Made by a program: the position numbers and the translations under genes | Assembly: GCA_013399115.1 (NCBI GenBank) | Contig: VXAA01006526.1 | Span: 578,664 to 642,663, forward strand | Direction: 5' to 3' | Length of the DNA: 64,000 nucleotides | From: Anseranas semipalmata | Lineage: Eukaryota > Chordata > Aves > Anseriformes > Anseranatidae | Shown here: in pieces, positions 38,055 to 50,907 of the stretch | Layout: the number at the start of each line of letters is the position of its first letter | Position numbering within the stretch: position 1 is the stretch's first letter | Notes under the pieces: generated by a model | Told to the model about the DNA's origin: nothing | The model's database searches: none | What the model saw: the letters and a program-made list of their open reading frames with translations, nothing else

Positions 38055-38676
38055 AGGGTTTGTTGGACCTTCTGGAAGGATTTGGAAAAGTTATGGAGAA
38101 CAATTTATGGACTTGAGGGCTTTAAACTAGGTAAGAAGGGGGACGGGGATGAAATGAGGCTCGTTAGAGATGAGCCTGGGGTAACAATGCCAGGGCTGGG
38201 GGAGAGGGCTATGGCCCAGCTGAAGTGCATCTACAGTAATGCACACAGCATGGACAACAAACAGGAGGAGCTGGAAGCCATTGTGCGGCAGGCAAACTAT
38301 GACTTGGTTGCCATCACTGAAACATGGTGGGGACCACTCCCATGACTGGAGTGCTGCAATGAATGGCTATAGGCTCTTCAGAAGGGACAGGCAGCACAGG
38401 AGGGGCGGCGGTGTGGCTCTCTATATTAGAGAATGTTTTGATGTTGTAGAACTTGAGGCTGGGAATGATAAGGTTGAGTCCCTATGGGTTAAGATCAGTG
38501 GGAAGGCCAACAAGGCAGGCATCCTAGTGGGGGGTCTGTTATAGACTGCCAAACCAGGATGAGGAGACAGATGAGGCATTCTACAAGCAGCTGGCAGAAG
38601 TCGCGCAAGAGCCAGCACTTGTTCTCATGGGGGACTTCAACTTCCCAGATATCTGCTGGAAATACAATACAGCTAA
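38055..38676 (+). mobile_element. CR1 LINE ORF2 endonuclease fragment (pseudogene)
   Basis: This encodes the amino-terminal apurinic-like endonuclease (EEP family) of CR1 ORF2, which nicks target DNA to prime retrotransposition. Visible boxes are 'SNAHSMDNKQEELEAI' (Asn near the active site), 'VAITETWW' with the catalytic Glu (38313-38330), 'RRGGGVALYIRE', and 'MGDFNFPDICWKYNTA' with the catalytic Asp/Asn pair (GDFN at 38630-38641). The boxes lie in three successive frames, so there are at least two frameshifts: one just after ITETWW near 38335 and one near 38535. Homology stops after the GDFN block. The final SDH box, the reverse transcriptase and the 3' tail are absent. The copy is dead. 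Because most avian CR1 copies keep only 3' sequence, a 5'-side piece without a tail is less usual. Confidence 0.92.
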
Positions 38677-40171
38677 ATGTAATTTAAAACATCTGGGGGG
38701 CAGGACAGGATGACAGGACCAACAGACCAAAGGTTAAATATTAAGGAGCAAAGAGGAATATGAAGGAATAAGAGGAATTTTGCTCACATGACCTGTCTCA
38801 TTAAAGCTATTGAAGTAGAACTTCTAAGAGAAAGCCTACTCAAGTGTGTAATTGTTTGGAGGGCAAACTCCTAGTCTATAGCACACTGCATTTTTTTTAG
38901 TGTACTGTAAAAATGCATAGCAATATAAACACAATAATCCTGTAATTAGAATTACATCAGGCATAATATTTTTTCATTAGAAAGAACATTGGTTGTTTAT
39001 AGCAATGAATTCAAAGTGTGTGTTTCTGTGTTCTCTCAAGCTAGCTAACGAATGTCTTCAAGCCTTGTACTCAGAAGGAATCAAATTTTCAGTCCCATAC
39101 ATGACTTAGAAAACTGTGTTGTCAATTTGTCAGTCGTATTTATAATCATTTTCACCTCTGATCAGCCTACTCCTCATTTAAATCAAAACCTAATTTCCAC
39201 TGATCAACAAACAGATTACAGATGATGCAATTCACCTTAGAAATTTGCCTTATAAATATTGGCTGTGAATCAGTCTAGTAAATGAACTTTGTCAATTTAC
39301 AGCTATGAGCCTTATTAATTATCTAAAGAAGAAAACATCTTTATAAGAGGGTGGTAAAGGTATGAGGAAGATCAGTAATATATCTTTAAAGAACACTATA
39401 TTATGTGCGCATATTTATATGTAGATATCTCCTAGATAACGCGATGTTGAGGACTCCTCTTAGGTACAAGCATGGCAGACGCAAGGCAATGGCTTGCTTG
39501 CTGCCACTGTTGGTCTGCTGCCCTAGAAACAGCCTGTTTTGCACTGGATCCAACTGGATGGCCGTAACTTAGTAGTTTATGAACGCATCTTCCACTTTAC
39601 TTCTTCCAAGAGAATTTCAGAAATGCATGTGAAAGTCCTCAGTGTAAACTTCCTTGTCTACAAACTCTAGGTCTGTAATTTTCTGTTAATGCTGTAGCTG
39701 TAAGGCTCCTAGAAAGCACTGTAATTTTGTATAGGACTAATAGCTGAAGTATGTGGAAAATACATCTAGAAATAGCTTCCAATAGAGATTTGCCAAGAAC
39801 ACATAGAACTGAAATTTTCCAAAAATGTCAATAAAAGATAAAGCCAAAAAGGTTGAAGAATGAAGGAGTTGGCCAGATACTAGCAAGAGAGCAGAGAATG
39901 GGAAGTGGAAGATCCCTAATTTCAGTTATTAGTTAGCTAGTGGAAAACTTGTAATTTTACATATATCAAATTTCGCTGTTTAATCATCTTAGCAATACTG
40001 ATTAATGAGTTACAGATGATATGGATGTAACTGATGCAAATTGAAACCATCTATATATTTGTGCCTTAGTCCCAATTGGAAAACTAGATTCCTGCATTAG
40101 AAAATTAATTTATTCCCCCTCTCAAAGAAACAAGATGGCATATAGAAGAACATGAATGACTCATGACCAGA

Positions 40172-40174
<3 letters not shown>

Positions 40175-40211
<37 letters not shown>
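40175..40211 (+). repeat. Poly-T tract (T37), runs into gap
   Basis: Thirty-seven T precede 8 N and another TTTT. This is the longest homopolymer in the window, and its true length is unknown because of the gap. Confidence 0.95.
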
Positions 40212-40219
40212 NNNNNNNN
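40212..40219. other. Assembly gap (8 N) inside poly-T
   Basis: Eight N are flanked on both sides by T (T37 before, T4 after). The missing sequence is probably homopolymer. Confidence 0.98.
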
Positions 40220-41292
40220 TTTTCCAGTGGTTAGTGTTACCCTTCATGTTTGTTAGTTTCAAATAAAGCAGATGAATATCTGGAAGCGGCAGAGGGGAGT
40301 ATCTGCCTGTGGATACAGGAACAGAACTGTTGCTTTAGACTTAACAGCAGGAACTTCAACAGTGAGATAGTTATAACAAGAGCAAGAGCAAGAACAATTT
40401 GCTTATTTGACCGTGGCATTATGTCCCTTGATTGCCTACAAAGTGAAATACTTAAGCTATGAATACCAATACCTACTATTGTGTGTTGACTGTACAATGC
40501 CCCAGTTTGCATTGTATTCCAGGAATAAAGTCATAGTTTCTGCTTCAAAGAGTTTGTGAAATACATACTATCAATGTAATATTAATTACAGTGAATTGTG
40601 ACCTTCTGTGTCTCCTTCCTTGACACTTGGCAAAGTTGCTATGAAGTTGTAATTGATGCTGGTAAACATTAGGTGTCTCATGGGTAATGAGACATTAAGA
40701 AGATGCTAATAATAACACAAGAGTCTGAGGTCAATGTACAGTATTTATTTGTCCAAGCAAATTTGTTGTACATGTTGACTTAAGTCTTTGGCTGTTTCAT
40801 TTGTAAAAGCTTGACTGTTTCTCACAATGCTTCAACTTTTCCAAATCTTGAGTGTAAGCATAGACTGAATAGGAAGAAACTAATGTTATGTGTGCATGGC
40901 TTAAGAAATTAAAAAAAAAAGTTACCCATGTTATGATTCCTAAGGTAAGTTAAAAAGACGCAAAATGTGAACTCAGTTGAGAAATCCATAAAGCACTCGA
41001 TACATTTAAATATTGCCCCCCTCCCCCTACAAAAAAGTCAACTTTCCATTGATTTCATTGAAAATACAAGAAAGGACATTTTAAATATTAGTTGGGCCAC
41101 TGTAGTTGCCTTTTGCTTTAAAACTTCTAGAATTCTTTTTTGTACTTAGTGACAGAACTACTTGTTTCTCACTTCTGCTGGTAGGAACATGGCAATTGCA
41201 TAAACCACGTTCAGTTTCCTCATTTCCTTTGCTGCTTGAATAACAGCAATTAGAATTTCAAGATGTTGGTTGGATCTCATAGTCTTTGGTGC

Positions 41293-41308
41293 TTTTTTTT
41301 TTTTTTTT
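41293..41308 (+). repeat. Poly-T tract (T16)
   Basis: Sixteen uninterrupted T followed by AAATTAC. Confidence 0.95.
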
Positions 41309-42435
41309 AAATTACTTATGACAGAAACAAGATTGTTTGATTATACCTAAAGGTTTTGACCTAAATTCACTTTTGGTGCAAGTTCATTGACTGAGGAGTC
41401 CTGAAACCAGAAATGAATTTGGCTCAATTCTATTGGCTGCAATGAATTTGCATTGCTCAGAAGACACTGTCCAGAGTTTTCCATGAGATTGCACGTTGCC
41501 TATTGTTGTATTTGTGTGAATATTTTGGTCTGTTCTCCTGCAGAGGTGCTAAATGGCGTGGAATCGACGTGAGCGATCATAAACAAGCCACAGTGCTCTA
41601 CTAGAAAGCATCACCTGTTTTACAAAGTTAATAACAGCCTGAAAAAGGTTTTGAAAGTAGGTTGTGACAGCTGTTTGCTTCAAATGTTACATTGCTGATT
41701 TGTCTGTTGCTGAAATCAGAGCTCCTGTTCTATTTTGGCTCTAATACTGCTGTAACTTGCTAATGGCATAGTGGATTCACAGGGGAACCACAATCTTGAA
41801 CATGCATTCATGGCCAAATTCAGAATAAAAGAGTTACAATGCTATTTTCTGTCTGCCTTTTCTCAGGTCATTTAACAGCACTTGACTTTATTAGTCAGTC
41901 TGACTTTTCAAAGTACTTTTGCAGTTTAGCGAGTGGGTTTACTTAGCACTTGCACTATTTCAGATGAAAAATCAGTAATGTCGTCTTTCTTAAATGATAG
42001 CTTAATTAGAGGTTGTACAACGGCCTGTTGGATCTGAATTTGCCCTTCCTTACAACATTCAAATATATTGGTGCTTTGTTTTATTTTTTATTTAAATATT
42101 GGGTACAACTAGTAGATACTAGAAGCTTTTTTATTATTTTATTTAGGAATTATGTTAGGAATGTTGTCTTTAAATCCATAGTTTGAAGTATCCTTAAATT
42201 AGTGATGAAAGTGGCCAAAGACTTGGCCTACCTGGGCAATGACACCCTCTGGGAACAAAGTCAGAGACATGACCTTGCTGGGTCCCACTTGTCTGATTCA
42301 GAGTACCCCTAGGGTCTTATGGGCGTTCAGTCAAGAAGTACCACTTAATTTCTCAGCTAAGCAAGTGCAAGTTTTCACAGAACTTCTCCTCTAAACAATT
42401 AATTTGTAGAGCAGAGAAAAAGCATGGAAAAAAGC

Positions 42436-42474
42436 ATATATATTATGGGGGGATAATATATATATTTGGGGGGG
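42436..42474 (+). repeat. AT hairpin with G6 loop, then G7
   Basis: ATATATATTAT (42436-42446) and ATAATATATAT (42453-42463) are exact reverse complements around a loop made only of six G. A second run of seven G follows at 42468-42474. The structure is clear in the sequence; a function is not. Confidence 0.85.
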
Positions 42475-43380
42475 ACAATGGTTACTTATTGAGATAGGCA
42501 GCAAGCAGAAGTGACTTCTGAATATGTAACTGAATTATTCAAGTTTAAGCAAATTTTGCAGGAATGGTTGTTAGTAAACAGCTTCCAACTTGGTGAAAAG
42601 AACCAAAGAAGTGATGACTGTGGTTTCACTTTTTGCTTCATTCCTTCATGTCAGCTCTCTCAGTAACTTATTTTGTAAGAACTTTAAGCAAGACATCTCT
42701 TCCCTTTGTGTTTGAAGAGTGCCTCACCTATTAGAGCCCTGGCAGGTGGTCTTATATGCTACCATAATAGAAAGATTTTGGATTTTGTTTCAATTCTGAC
42801 TGCTGGAAAAATGAATAGTGATGAGGATGGATATTCACTCATAAAAGGAGAATTGGCTTTCTTTTCTACTGAAAGAGAGCATTTTGAGCAGCCTTGTGTT
42901 ATTGCAGGCTTATAAGTGCAAGTTTTGACTTATTCTGTTCTTTGTACAATTCTTGTTCACTTTACTGGAATTAGCCTTATCCATCCATTTTATTCTCTAA
43001 TTTGTGACTTTTTTTTAAAAAAAGGCTTCTCTTTTGACATCAGCCAGCTTGTGGCAAAAGACCCCTAAGTTTTTCATTGGTTATTATGTTTTACAGGAGT
43101 ACTGCTTTAGCAGTGCTGATGAACGTATCTTACTTTATGTGTTCTGAGGACTACATTCCAGTACTTGTCCCTGAGTGTAGTTTTTCATGGTGAGCTCTCC
43201 AGCAACAGACTTCCAATACTTACACCAGGGTAACTGGAGTAATCCCAGGGAACTGCATGAGGATTCCTTGTGTGGCTCTGTCAGGTTACTGCAGACTCTC
43301 TGCTCTGGCACTCCTTGCCAGAACTAGAAGTGGTAGATACATAGGCTGATAAACACTTTTGGGGAATAGATTCATATTCT

Positions 43381-43762
43381 GAAGGACACAAAATGAAATT
43401 GATTCAGAACAAACAAGGAGAAACTTTTTTCACATAATTCATAATTAAATGCTTAAGCTTACTACCACAAGGTGTTCTGAAAGTCAAAATTAGAGCTATA
43501 TTTAAGAGGATGTCTGTAGAAATTCATAGAGGATAAGTCCATTAATGGCTATGTAAAATGATGAATCTTATTTACATTTTTAATTCAGCAAATCTATTAC
43601 TTTTTCTTTTTTTTAGCAGAGGATGCAAGGGGGATGCTGACTTTATCCATGCTCCGTTGCTTATACCCTCCTTACGCAGCTTCTGCTTGTTACTTGTCAT
43701 GAACACAAGTCTGGATAGTGTTAACCTTTGGTCTTGGCCAGGATGGCAGTTCTTAGTCTTCT
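43381..43762 (+). mobile_element. Old CR1 LINE 3' end (ORF2 end plus tail)
   Basis: This is an ancient amniote CR1 in sense orientation. Block A (about 43400-43552) matches 'AACAAGGAGAAACTTTTTTC', then 'ACTACCACAAGGTGTTCTGA', then 'GGATAAGTCCATTAATGGCT' of the turtle/crocodile-type consensus. Block B (about 43620-43762) matches the untranslated tail: GATGCAAGGGGGATGC, then CAGCTTCTGCTTGTTACTTG, then GGTCTTGGCCAGGATGGC and AGTTCTTAG. Between them lie about 65 T-rich bases without a match, probably a small insertion or replacement. The copy is strongly diverged and non-coding. It belongs to the same tail class as the minus-strand piece at 4.7 kb. Confidence 0.8.
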
Positions 43763-43850
43763 GTGGGGCAAGAGCACAAAGCCTATATGGGTTTGTCTAG
43801 CCTGTTGGTAAAAAGTTTAACTTGCATAAATTTTTACCTGGCAAGTCGTC

Positions 43851-43868
43851 TTTTTTTTTTTTTTTTTT
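43851..43868 (+). repeat. Poly-T tract (T18)
   Basis: Eighteen uninterrupted T about 90 bp after the end of the old CR1 piece. CR1 does not end in poly-A/T, so the run is probably independent of it. Confidence 0.95.
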
Positions 43869-45203
43869 AAACCTCCAGTATGCAAATTCTTGAGGTTCTG
43901 TACCTCCAGAACATGTGCCTGTGTGCTATTACACACTGTATTTTTCCATGCAAAAATAATTTAACCTGTTTTGGATAGCAGTATCTGGTAACAGCTGTCT
44001 GCAGTTTAACCCACAAAAACCATCTTCTCTACATGCCCCTACTCCACCCTGTCACTTCTAACACCAATCTCCCCAATTGCTCTGATCTTGGAGTGTTTTT
44101 CCAACCCAGTTCCAACCACAAGTTTGTGCTTTATCTGGTTGCATTACATTCCTTCTTTTTCCATTGTCTTTAATGCATCAAAAATAGTTGCTCAGCAAAA
44201 GGCAGCAGACCTAGAAGTACTTGTGTTGAGTTGCAAGAGTTGTGTACATGAAGTAGATCTTTTATTGGTGGGCAGTTCTGTGGAGGAGTATTGCAGAATG
44301 AGACACTTTGATTCTTGTTGCCGCTTTAGGGATTTTATTGTTCTCCTTGTGTAGGGTATTAAAACAGGAAAATATCAGTGGTGTCTGGCAAACTGTTTCT
44401 CAGTCAGTATTATGCAGTGGTATTTTTAAAAAGAGGAAATCATAATTAAACCTTTCTGTATCCACCTCTATAGTCTATATCTCAATGCATTGATTGCATG
44501 GAGTCCAGATTTGCTTCTTAAGGCAGTAATTGCAATTCAAAAATGTCTGTTGAAACATAATACCATTGGACGTGTAGTTTTAGACTGTGGACTAAGGAAA
44601 TAAAATTACTCCATTTTAATTTCAGCAGCTAATGTATGTTTTTAATCCATCTTCATCCAACATTAAAAGCACTTTGTTTTTAATAAACTTGGTGGTGAAT
44701 AAGAAATCATTTTGTTCCTGTGACTAATATGAAAATGGGTTTCTGTCCTTTGAAATGTATAGTCTATGTACAAATGAAAATGAATGTTCAGCTGGGAAAC
44801 AGCTTTATTGATGCTTTAAAATGGAAAGAGAATGGCAAAGTTCCTTAAATTGAACCTGGAGAAACAGAGATGCACTATTAGTTTTAATAAGTCATTTCAT
44901 TGTCAGTGACCTCACAATTACTGTAAATTGTATATGTAACAATAATCCCTGAGTGTTACTCATTATAAGCAGTTAGTCGATGATGTGATAAGCTAAAAGC
45001 CTAAGGTGATAAGGGAGGTGGTTAATTTCAGTAGTGACTGATTTCCAGTGAAGTATGGTATCATAATTTATATGCTCTGCAGCGGTTAGAATGGCAACAA
45101 TTTTGCAAGGGCTTCGTTTATACAGTGACTATTTCAGTAATGGAAAACTGCAGATAACGGACAGTAGAAAGGCCTTTTCAAAACATTATTTTGCATTACT
45201 TGA

Positions 45204-45227
45204 AATATATATCTATTAATATATATT
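45204..45227 (+). repeat. AT-rich 9-bp inverted repeat
   Basis: AATATATAT and ATATATATT flank a 6-nt loop. It is a simple AT cruciform candidate and could easily arise by chance in such sequence. Confidence 0.8.
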
Positions 45228-48200
45228 GATGGCTTCAAAATTAAAAAAAAAAAAGCACCCATGGTCAAAAGTATAGTGAATTGAAAGGGTATAACAGTAT
45301 TGACTTTATATGATCAGAAAGACATAACTTCACGGACCATACAATGTGTAGTTAAATTTCCTGAGATAGTTAACATGTCAGCTAGACAAGACTTGAATAT
45401 GCACAGATGCAACCTTGAATTTTTTTTTTTATTTGAACTGTTACAAGTCCACAGGTGTCCATTCCCTTTCAAATATTTGTCCTTGACTTCCATCAGTTAT
45501 TTAGGTTGCAGGTGCTCCAGGTATTCTTCTGAGGTTGTGTAACAAGTCCCATTTATAATGTTCTTCATGATCTTTGTTAATCATGCTTTGTGGTAAATCA
45601 GTCACCCCTACTAGCTGGCAGGATTTGTCACACTTTGCTTGTCTCACAACTATAGAGGCAGAGAAAGAGATCCTGCCTGGTTCTCCACTGTGGTGAGCCA
45701 GGTCTGTCGCTGTCTATGCCAGATGATTGCAAAGCAAGAGCAGGTCACCACTGAATCGGATCACCAAGGCCTTTTAAAATCAATGTGTAAAATCTGAGAC
45801 TAATAAATTGATTCTCTCACGATTCCTTTAAGGTATATGCTAGCATAGGCAGCAATGTATATGAGAAAACGGATATGCAGATTAGGGTCCCAGGTCTGTA
45901 GCCCAAGTCCTGTGGCTAGGTGGTCACTTTGCATCTGCTTTGGCAGTATAGTTCTACCAGAAATACAATATTTTAGAAGAAAAAGGGGATAAAGATGGTA
46001 GCAGCACTGCTGAATGGTATGCATCATTGATTTAAGGTTATCTTAGGGCTGCATTAAACCTTTGCTCAGTGACCTGAGTAACATGGGCTGCAGGACAGAA
46101 CTGGCTCAGGAGCAGCTTTGGGCAAGTGGAGTTGTGCCTGGGAGTGGAGTGTGGGTCTCACCATGACCTGTAACAGCTGGTTACTCCCTCCTTGGGAAAG
46201 GGTTTGGTCCAATATCCTGGGCATGCAAGTATGCTAAATGATATGTACATGGGAACAGTAATTACAGTGCATGGACAGATTACTTTCATTCTTCTATCCT
46301 CTTCACAGTTCATCTTTCATTGTGCTCTAGACCTGTGCAGGAAGAATAGGTGGATAGGATTAATACCTCTCTTGGGCGTTTGCTTAAAGATATCCACAAG
46401 CTCCCAGCCTAGCCCAAGCTTTCTCATTTAATAGTCTAACTAGGTGTAATTAAATTTAGTTTCATATATAGAAGCTACTGGCTCCTGTCTGAACTTTGTC
46501 TAAAGATTTATCATCATAATAAGATTATGCTGATAATTGCATTTAGTTTGTCCTTAGCTCAAAATATTTTTGCTAATCAGAACACTATTTGCCAACTTGG
46601 TAAATTACCTTTTGCTTGTATTAAATGGAAAAAATTATGTAAACTGAAAGCACGGGGTGATAACTCTAAAGAACATTCATTTCCATGTCTTGAACAGAAA
46701 TGGCCAATTATTAAATAACCTCTTCACATGGAGAAGGACTCTTCTGCTAGGGATCTGTTAATGCCCTCAGATTTAAACTGCTTAAATTCTCAGTCTTTAA
46801 ATTAGACATAGAAGATGAATGAATTATTATGACTAAATAAGAATAATATGTATGGTAAGATAGTGTATAATAACCTAAAATGGAAAACTTTGAGACATGA
46901 TACTTAACTAAATCTGCCTTTGTCTTGGTATTGATCCATAAATTGTGTTTAATCAAGCAGGTTAAAACTGCCATTTGAAATATTTTTTCAGAGACAAACA
47001 GCTTTTTCATCAAAATAGAGAACTTGGCAGAAGTTTGATTTCAACAGGGTTGTTTGATGAAAACACTAATTTCTTTCTATCAAGAGTTAGATCAAGGGTA
47101 ATATTTTCAAATGTGCCCAAGTGACTTAAAGAATTGAATTGAATTTCTGAAGTTAACATAGGCATTTTAGATGTTTCTGAGGAAGTAGGCTTCTAAGGCA
47201 CCTAAGTAATTTTTCTTTTCAAAAAACACTGACAGGCTTATTTTTATATTAAAAAGAAAAGCATCAGGAAAAAATTCTTGTCAGATCAAGTATTTAACCT
47301 GATCTTATATTCATTGCAAGTCACAATTTAAATTTTTAAAGAATAAGCATAGAGAAGAATGGCTTTCATGCTTTCCTAAAGTCAGGTTGAAATGCTAATT
47401 TAGGATATGAATGTGATGAATCTGACAAGACCAGATACATGAGTAAGATCCTGGTATCATAAAGAGTGTTAACTCCTATAGAACCCTGGGAGATGAGATT
47501 CTCTCTTCTCCCTTGTCCAGAAGTTGCAGTGTGCAGGCAAGGATTATTTCTTAACCTCCTGATATATCATCCTGCTGTTCTTGGGCTAATAACAGTGGAC
47601 CCATGATGTTTTTAGCTAGCAGCATAATAAACCTACTGTATGATCCTTTAAGCCATCAGTAATGCTCATATTCCTGACCACGATCTGCCCCGTCCACAGC
47701 TCCTGCTGTTGGCGCAGTCCCTCACCAATGGGTCAAGTGCTCCTTGCATGGGACCACCAGCATTGAATCCCTATGGGCTATGGGACAGCATCCTCCATAT
47801 GGAAGGGCATGTGGGTTTCTGCAGTTCTTTGCAGCAATAGAAAGAATCAATTAAACTGTAGGGGCTTGTTTCAAGAATATCCCTAATATAACCTTATACA
47901 AGAACTTCTCACAGCAGCCAGGATTTAAATAACCATGGGGGTGGGGCGTGGGGGTAGGAGGATAATTACTCAATACATTCTCTCTGAATGAGAATAGAAA
48001 GGAACAATAACACACGTCACCACTTCTTGACATATGACCTTTATACAAGGAATTGTACTGACAATAGAAAAAATGCCAAACGTGTGTGTACACAAACATG
48101 CCCCCAGACACTTAACTACATTCACAAGAACTGCGTTAACATTGCTTCAAGGACCTCTTCAGAAAGCTATTTTAGATGCATTGGGTAACTTCATCTGCTT

Positions 48201-50876
48201 TTATTAACTGTAAAAAAGTATATGCTGCATTTGGTAGCGATGCCATACTTCATATTTCTGAGAACAAAATTTGAATGCCCTTGTGCCTTCTGAGATGCTG
48301 TCTGTGGTATTTTACATTCAGAGATGGAAAACAATGGTTTAGGATCTTGTACAGAGTCAGTGAGTCTCTAAATAATAATGTTGTCAGAGGAAGATCTTGT
48401 GACAGGAGGAGCAGAGGCAAAAATACTGTTGTTAGGTCAGCCAAACATTTAAATATGACTATAGTAGGATGTTGTTTTAGTCTCACAGCTAGAGGAAGAC
48501 TAGAGATTGCAACAATAAGCCAGAAACAAGGTATCTAGACATCAATAACATTTACTGCATGAAAGATCTATCAAAGAAATACAGTAGACTAATAACAAAA
48601 GGTAAGGATGTTTTTAGTGTTTTTTTTTTTTCCCCTATTTGCTTGCACACTTGGTACTTGGTGACCTTCTCTATCTCGTCTCTATGTGGTATGAATCTCA
48701 TCTGGAAAATAAATTTAGCTTAAAATTGCAGCTTCCATTTGTGAATCAGAGGGTTTCTGTAGAATAGGCAGCAGATGTGTTTAAAGTACAAAAATTAGAT
48801 CAATTATTGAAGTGGAGTTGCTGAACTTTAGATCATAAATCTCATTGCTGAAAAATGTAAATGTATTAAATTATAGTGCCACCCACATGCAATGTCATGA
48901 TGATTATTGCAATAAAATATATTATTGTTAATGCAAAATATAATGATAAAATGTTAGAATGATGATTAATATGCCTTTTATTCCAATGCATACCTAGAAG
49001 TTCATCAGCTCTGCATATGAAAGGGATGAAGTAGTCATTGGTAGAGAACCATACTCCTCATTAACACTATAATATTAGACTTGCCTAGCAAGCAAGACCA
49101 TCCCATAAGGAAGAACTCGGGAAAACACAAAACACAACATAATGGACCAGATCTTCAGTGAGTTGCCCCCTCCCCTGCCCCAAGGATGGTGGAACCCTCT
49201 CCAAGGCCAGGGAAGCTTTCCTTTTCCTCTGCACAAAGTCTTGCAGAGCCTGATGAAATAGGCGTATTTAGAAAGGCTTCTGTTTCCAGAAGTCTTATTT
49301 CCGTTGATTTTTGCAAATGGGTCATTGCAATGTCATTGGTTTGGAATGACCTTGAATTAGGGTATTAATAAAGCAGGTAGTCATGTTTTGACTATGCTTG
49401 TTCATCATATGCTTGATTATATTCTTTAAGTTGACTTACGACTCCTAGCTGCTAGAAGTGGGGATGGAGAGTCAGCATGCATGCCTTCTCATGGTATCAG
49501 CGCAGGTGATGGCCTCAGTCAAAACAACTTTAGCATCAGTCCAGACCTGTTTCACAGTGGATATTAAACAGGAGTTGTGAAGTTAATGAGAAGCTATCAA
49601 ACAAACAAAAATAGATAAGTCTTTATAGCAGAAAAACTTCTACAGGAATTTAACTCTATAAAATGGAAGTACAGTCCAGGTGCATAGCTGAACTTTCCTG
49701 CTGCTATGAGGGCATCATGCAGTGGGTATCTGAATCATAATTAACCTTATACATCCCTAAGGAAAATATGCAACTACATGATGATTGTGGTTTTCCTCTC
49801 TTTAGCCAGGTGGTTATGCAGTCTTTCCCATTCATATGCAAGCTTGAAACCTTGAGCAGAGCTTGCGCAGGTCCCAGTGCTCAGACAAAGTGATCCAATG
49901 CAAAGATCCTGTTGCACAAACCTTTTCTTATGGGATCACTATCAAAACAGATGCCTACTATATTTGTGCATGGAATTTTTGCAAGATTCCAGGTTTGGTA
50001 AAACACAAGTAAATGTTGTTAATTGCTTGTTGATGTAGTGTTGTATTATATGGACCAAAGGGTTGGTCAATACAGATCAAGTATTTTCAGACAACAGTGT
50101 CTATTTCCAGACAGTTTTTAAGATAAAAGCAGTAGCAGAGGGCACCAGCCATCTTTTAACCTTATTTTAGGTATGTGCTTGTGAAACAATTAGGATAAAA
50201 GTACCACTCCTCTTATGTACAGCACATATTGATCTTAAAGCTATGTTTATTCAACATTTACCTGTCTTCTCCTATATGAAGGAGTGAAGATCATTAGTAA
50301 AGATTGTTAGTCTATATCTCCACCCTGAGGAGTGCAGAGATGGAAACGGTGCTGCTGGTACCTGGTCTGGCAGCACTACATTGTAATACCAGCTTGGCAA
50401 GTTTGTTTTCAGCAACTTCACTGCAAGAATTGAGCCTGAGTTATATTAGTTGTTAGTACTCAGTATGTGAGTAGTCAGCCTGAACACTTCAGAACGTGCA
50501 CTCTTTGGGGAAGAGAAGTGGCAGAACTGAAGCACAGATATAAATTCTGGGGCTGTTTAAAAGCAAAATTTGAGGTTTGCTCAAATGAGACTGGTAGGCC
50601 ACAAAATTTTCTAGCGGATACATAGTGTATATGGATACTCTGTGTCCCTATCTCCTTTTTTGTTTTGTTCTTGTTTGGTTTTGTTTTTCCTCTCCATTTA
50701 TATACAGCTTTTCTTTCAGACTACTCTTGCTGAGAGTTGCCAGCTTTTGCGTTTTGTTCTGAAGGTGCTGTTGCTGTCAGAGTCAGCTCTTGGGAAGTCA
50801 CTCAGTTCATTTTGGAAACTGATGGTCCAGCAGACATGCCTAATGTGCATGTGTCCCTCTGGTAACTGGTACAATG

Positions 50877-50907
50877 NNNNNNNNNNNNNNNNNNNNNNNN
50901 NNNNNNN
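50877..50907. other. Assembly gap (31 N) next to poly-T
   Basis: Thirty-one N lie between ACAATG and CC followed by T11 (50910-50920). It is the third gap in the window and, like the others, it abuts a T run. Confidence 0.98.

Larger units (their letters stand above)
38677..43380. other. Non-coding stretch, no gene seen
   Basis: No gene or clear transposon is seen. Items inside are the T37 run with an assembly gap at 40175-40223, T16 at 41293-41308, and the AT hairpin with a G6 loop at 42436-42463 followed by G7 at 42468-42474. 42.19-42.32 kb is slightly GC-richer but carries nothing I recognise. Open frames stay at 91 codons or fewer. Confidence 0.7.
43763..50876. other. Non-coding stretch, no gene seen
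   Basis: No gene is supported. T18 lies at 43851-43868, A12 at 45243-45254 and T12 at 48620-48631. An AT-rich inverted repeat (AATATATAT / ATATATATT, loop CTATTA) lies at 45204-45227. 44.56-45.18 kb has unique-looking AT-rich sequence with two identical GTGATAAG words 21 bp apart and could be a conserved non-coding element. The patches at 47.66-47.83 and 49.14-49.26 kb are GC-richer than their surroundings but unrecognised. Confidence 0.65.

Noticed and set aside
38004..38544. Two overlapping open frames of 113 and 101 codons taken as a gene
   Set aside because: They are pieces of the CR1 ORF2 endonuclease broken by frameshifts, not a host gene.
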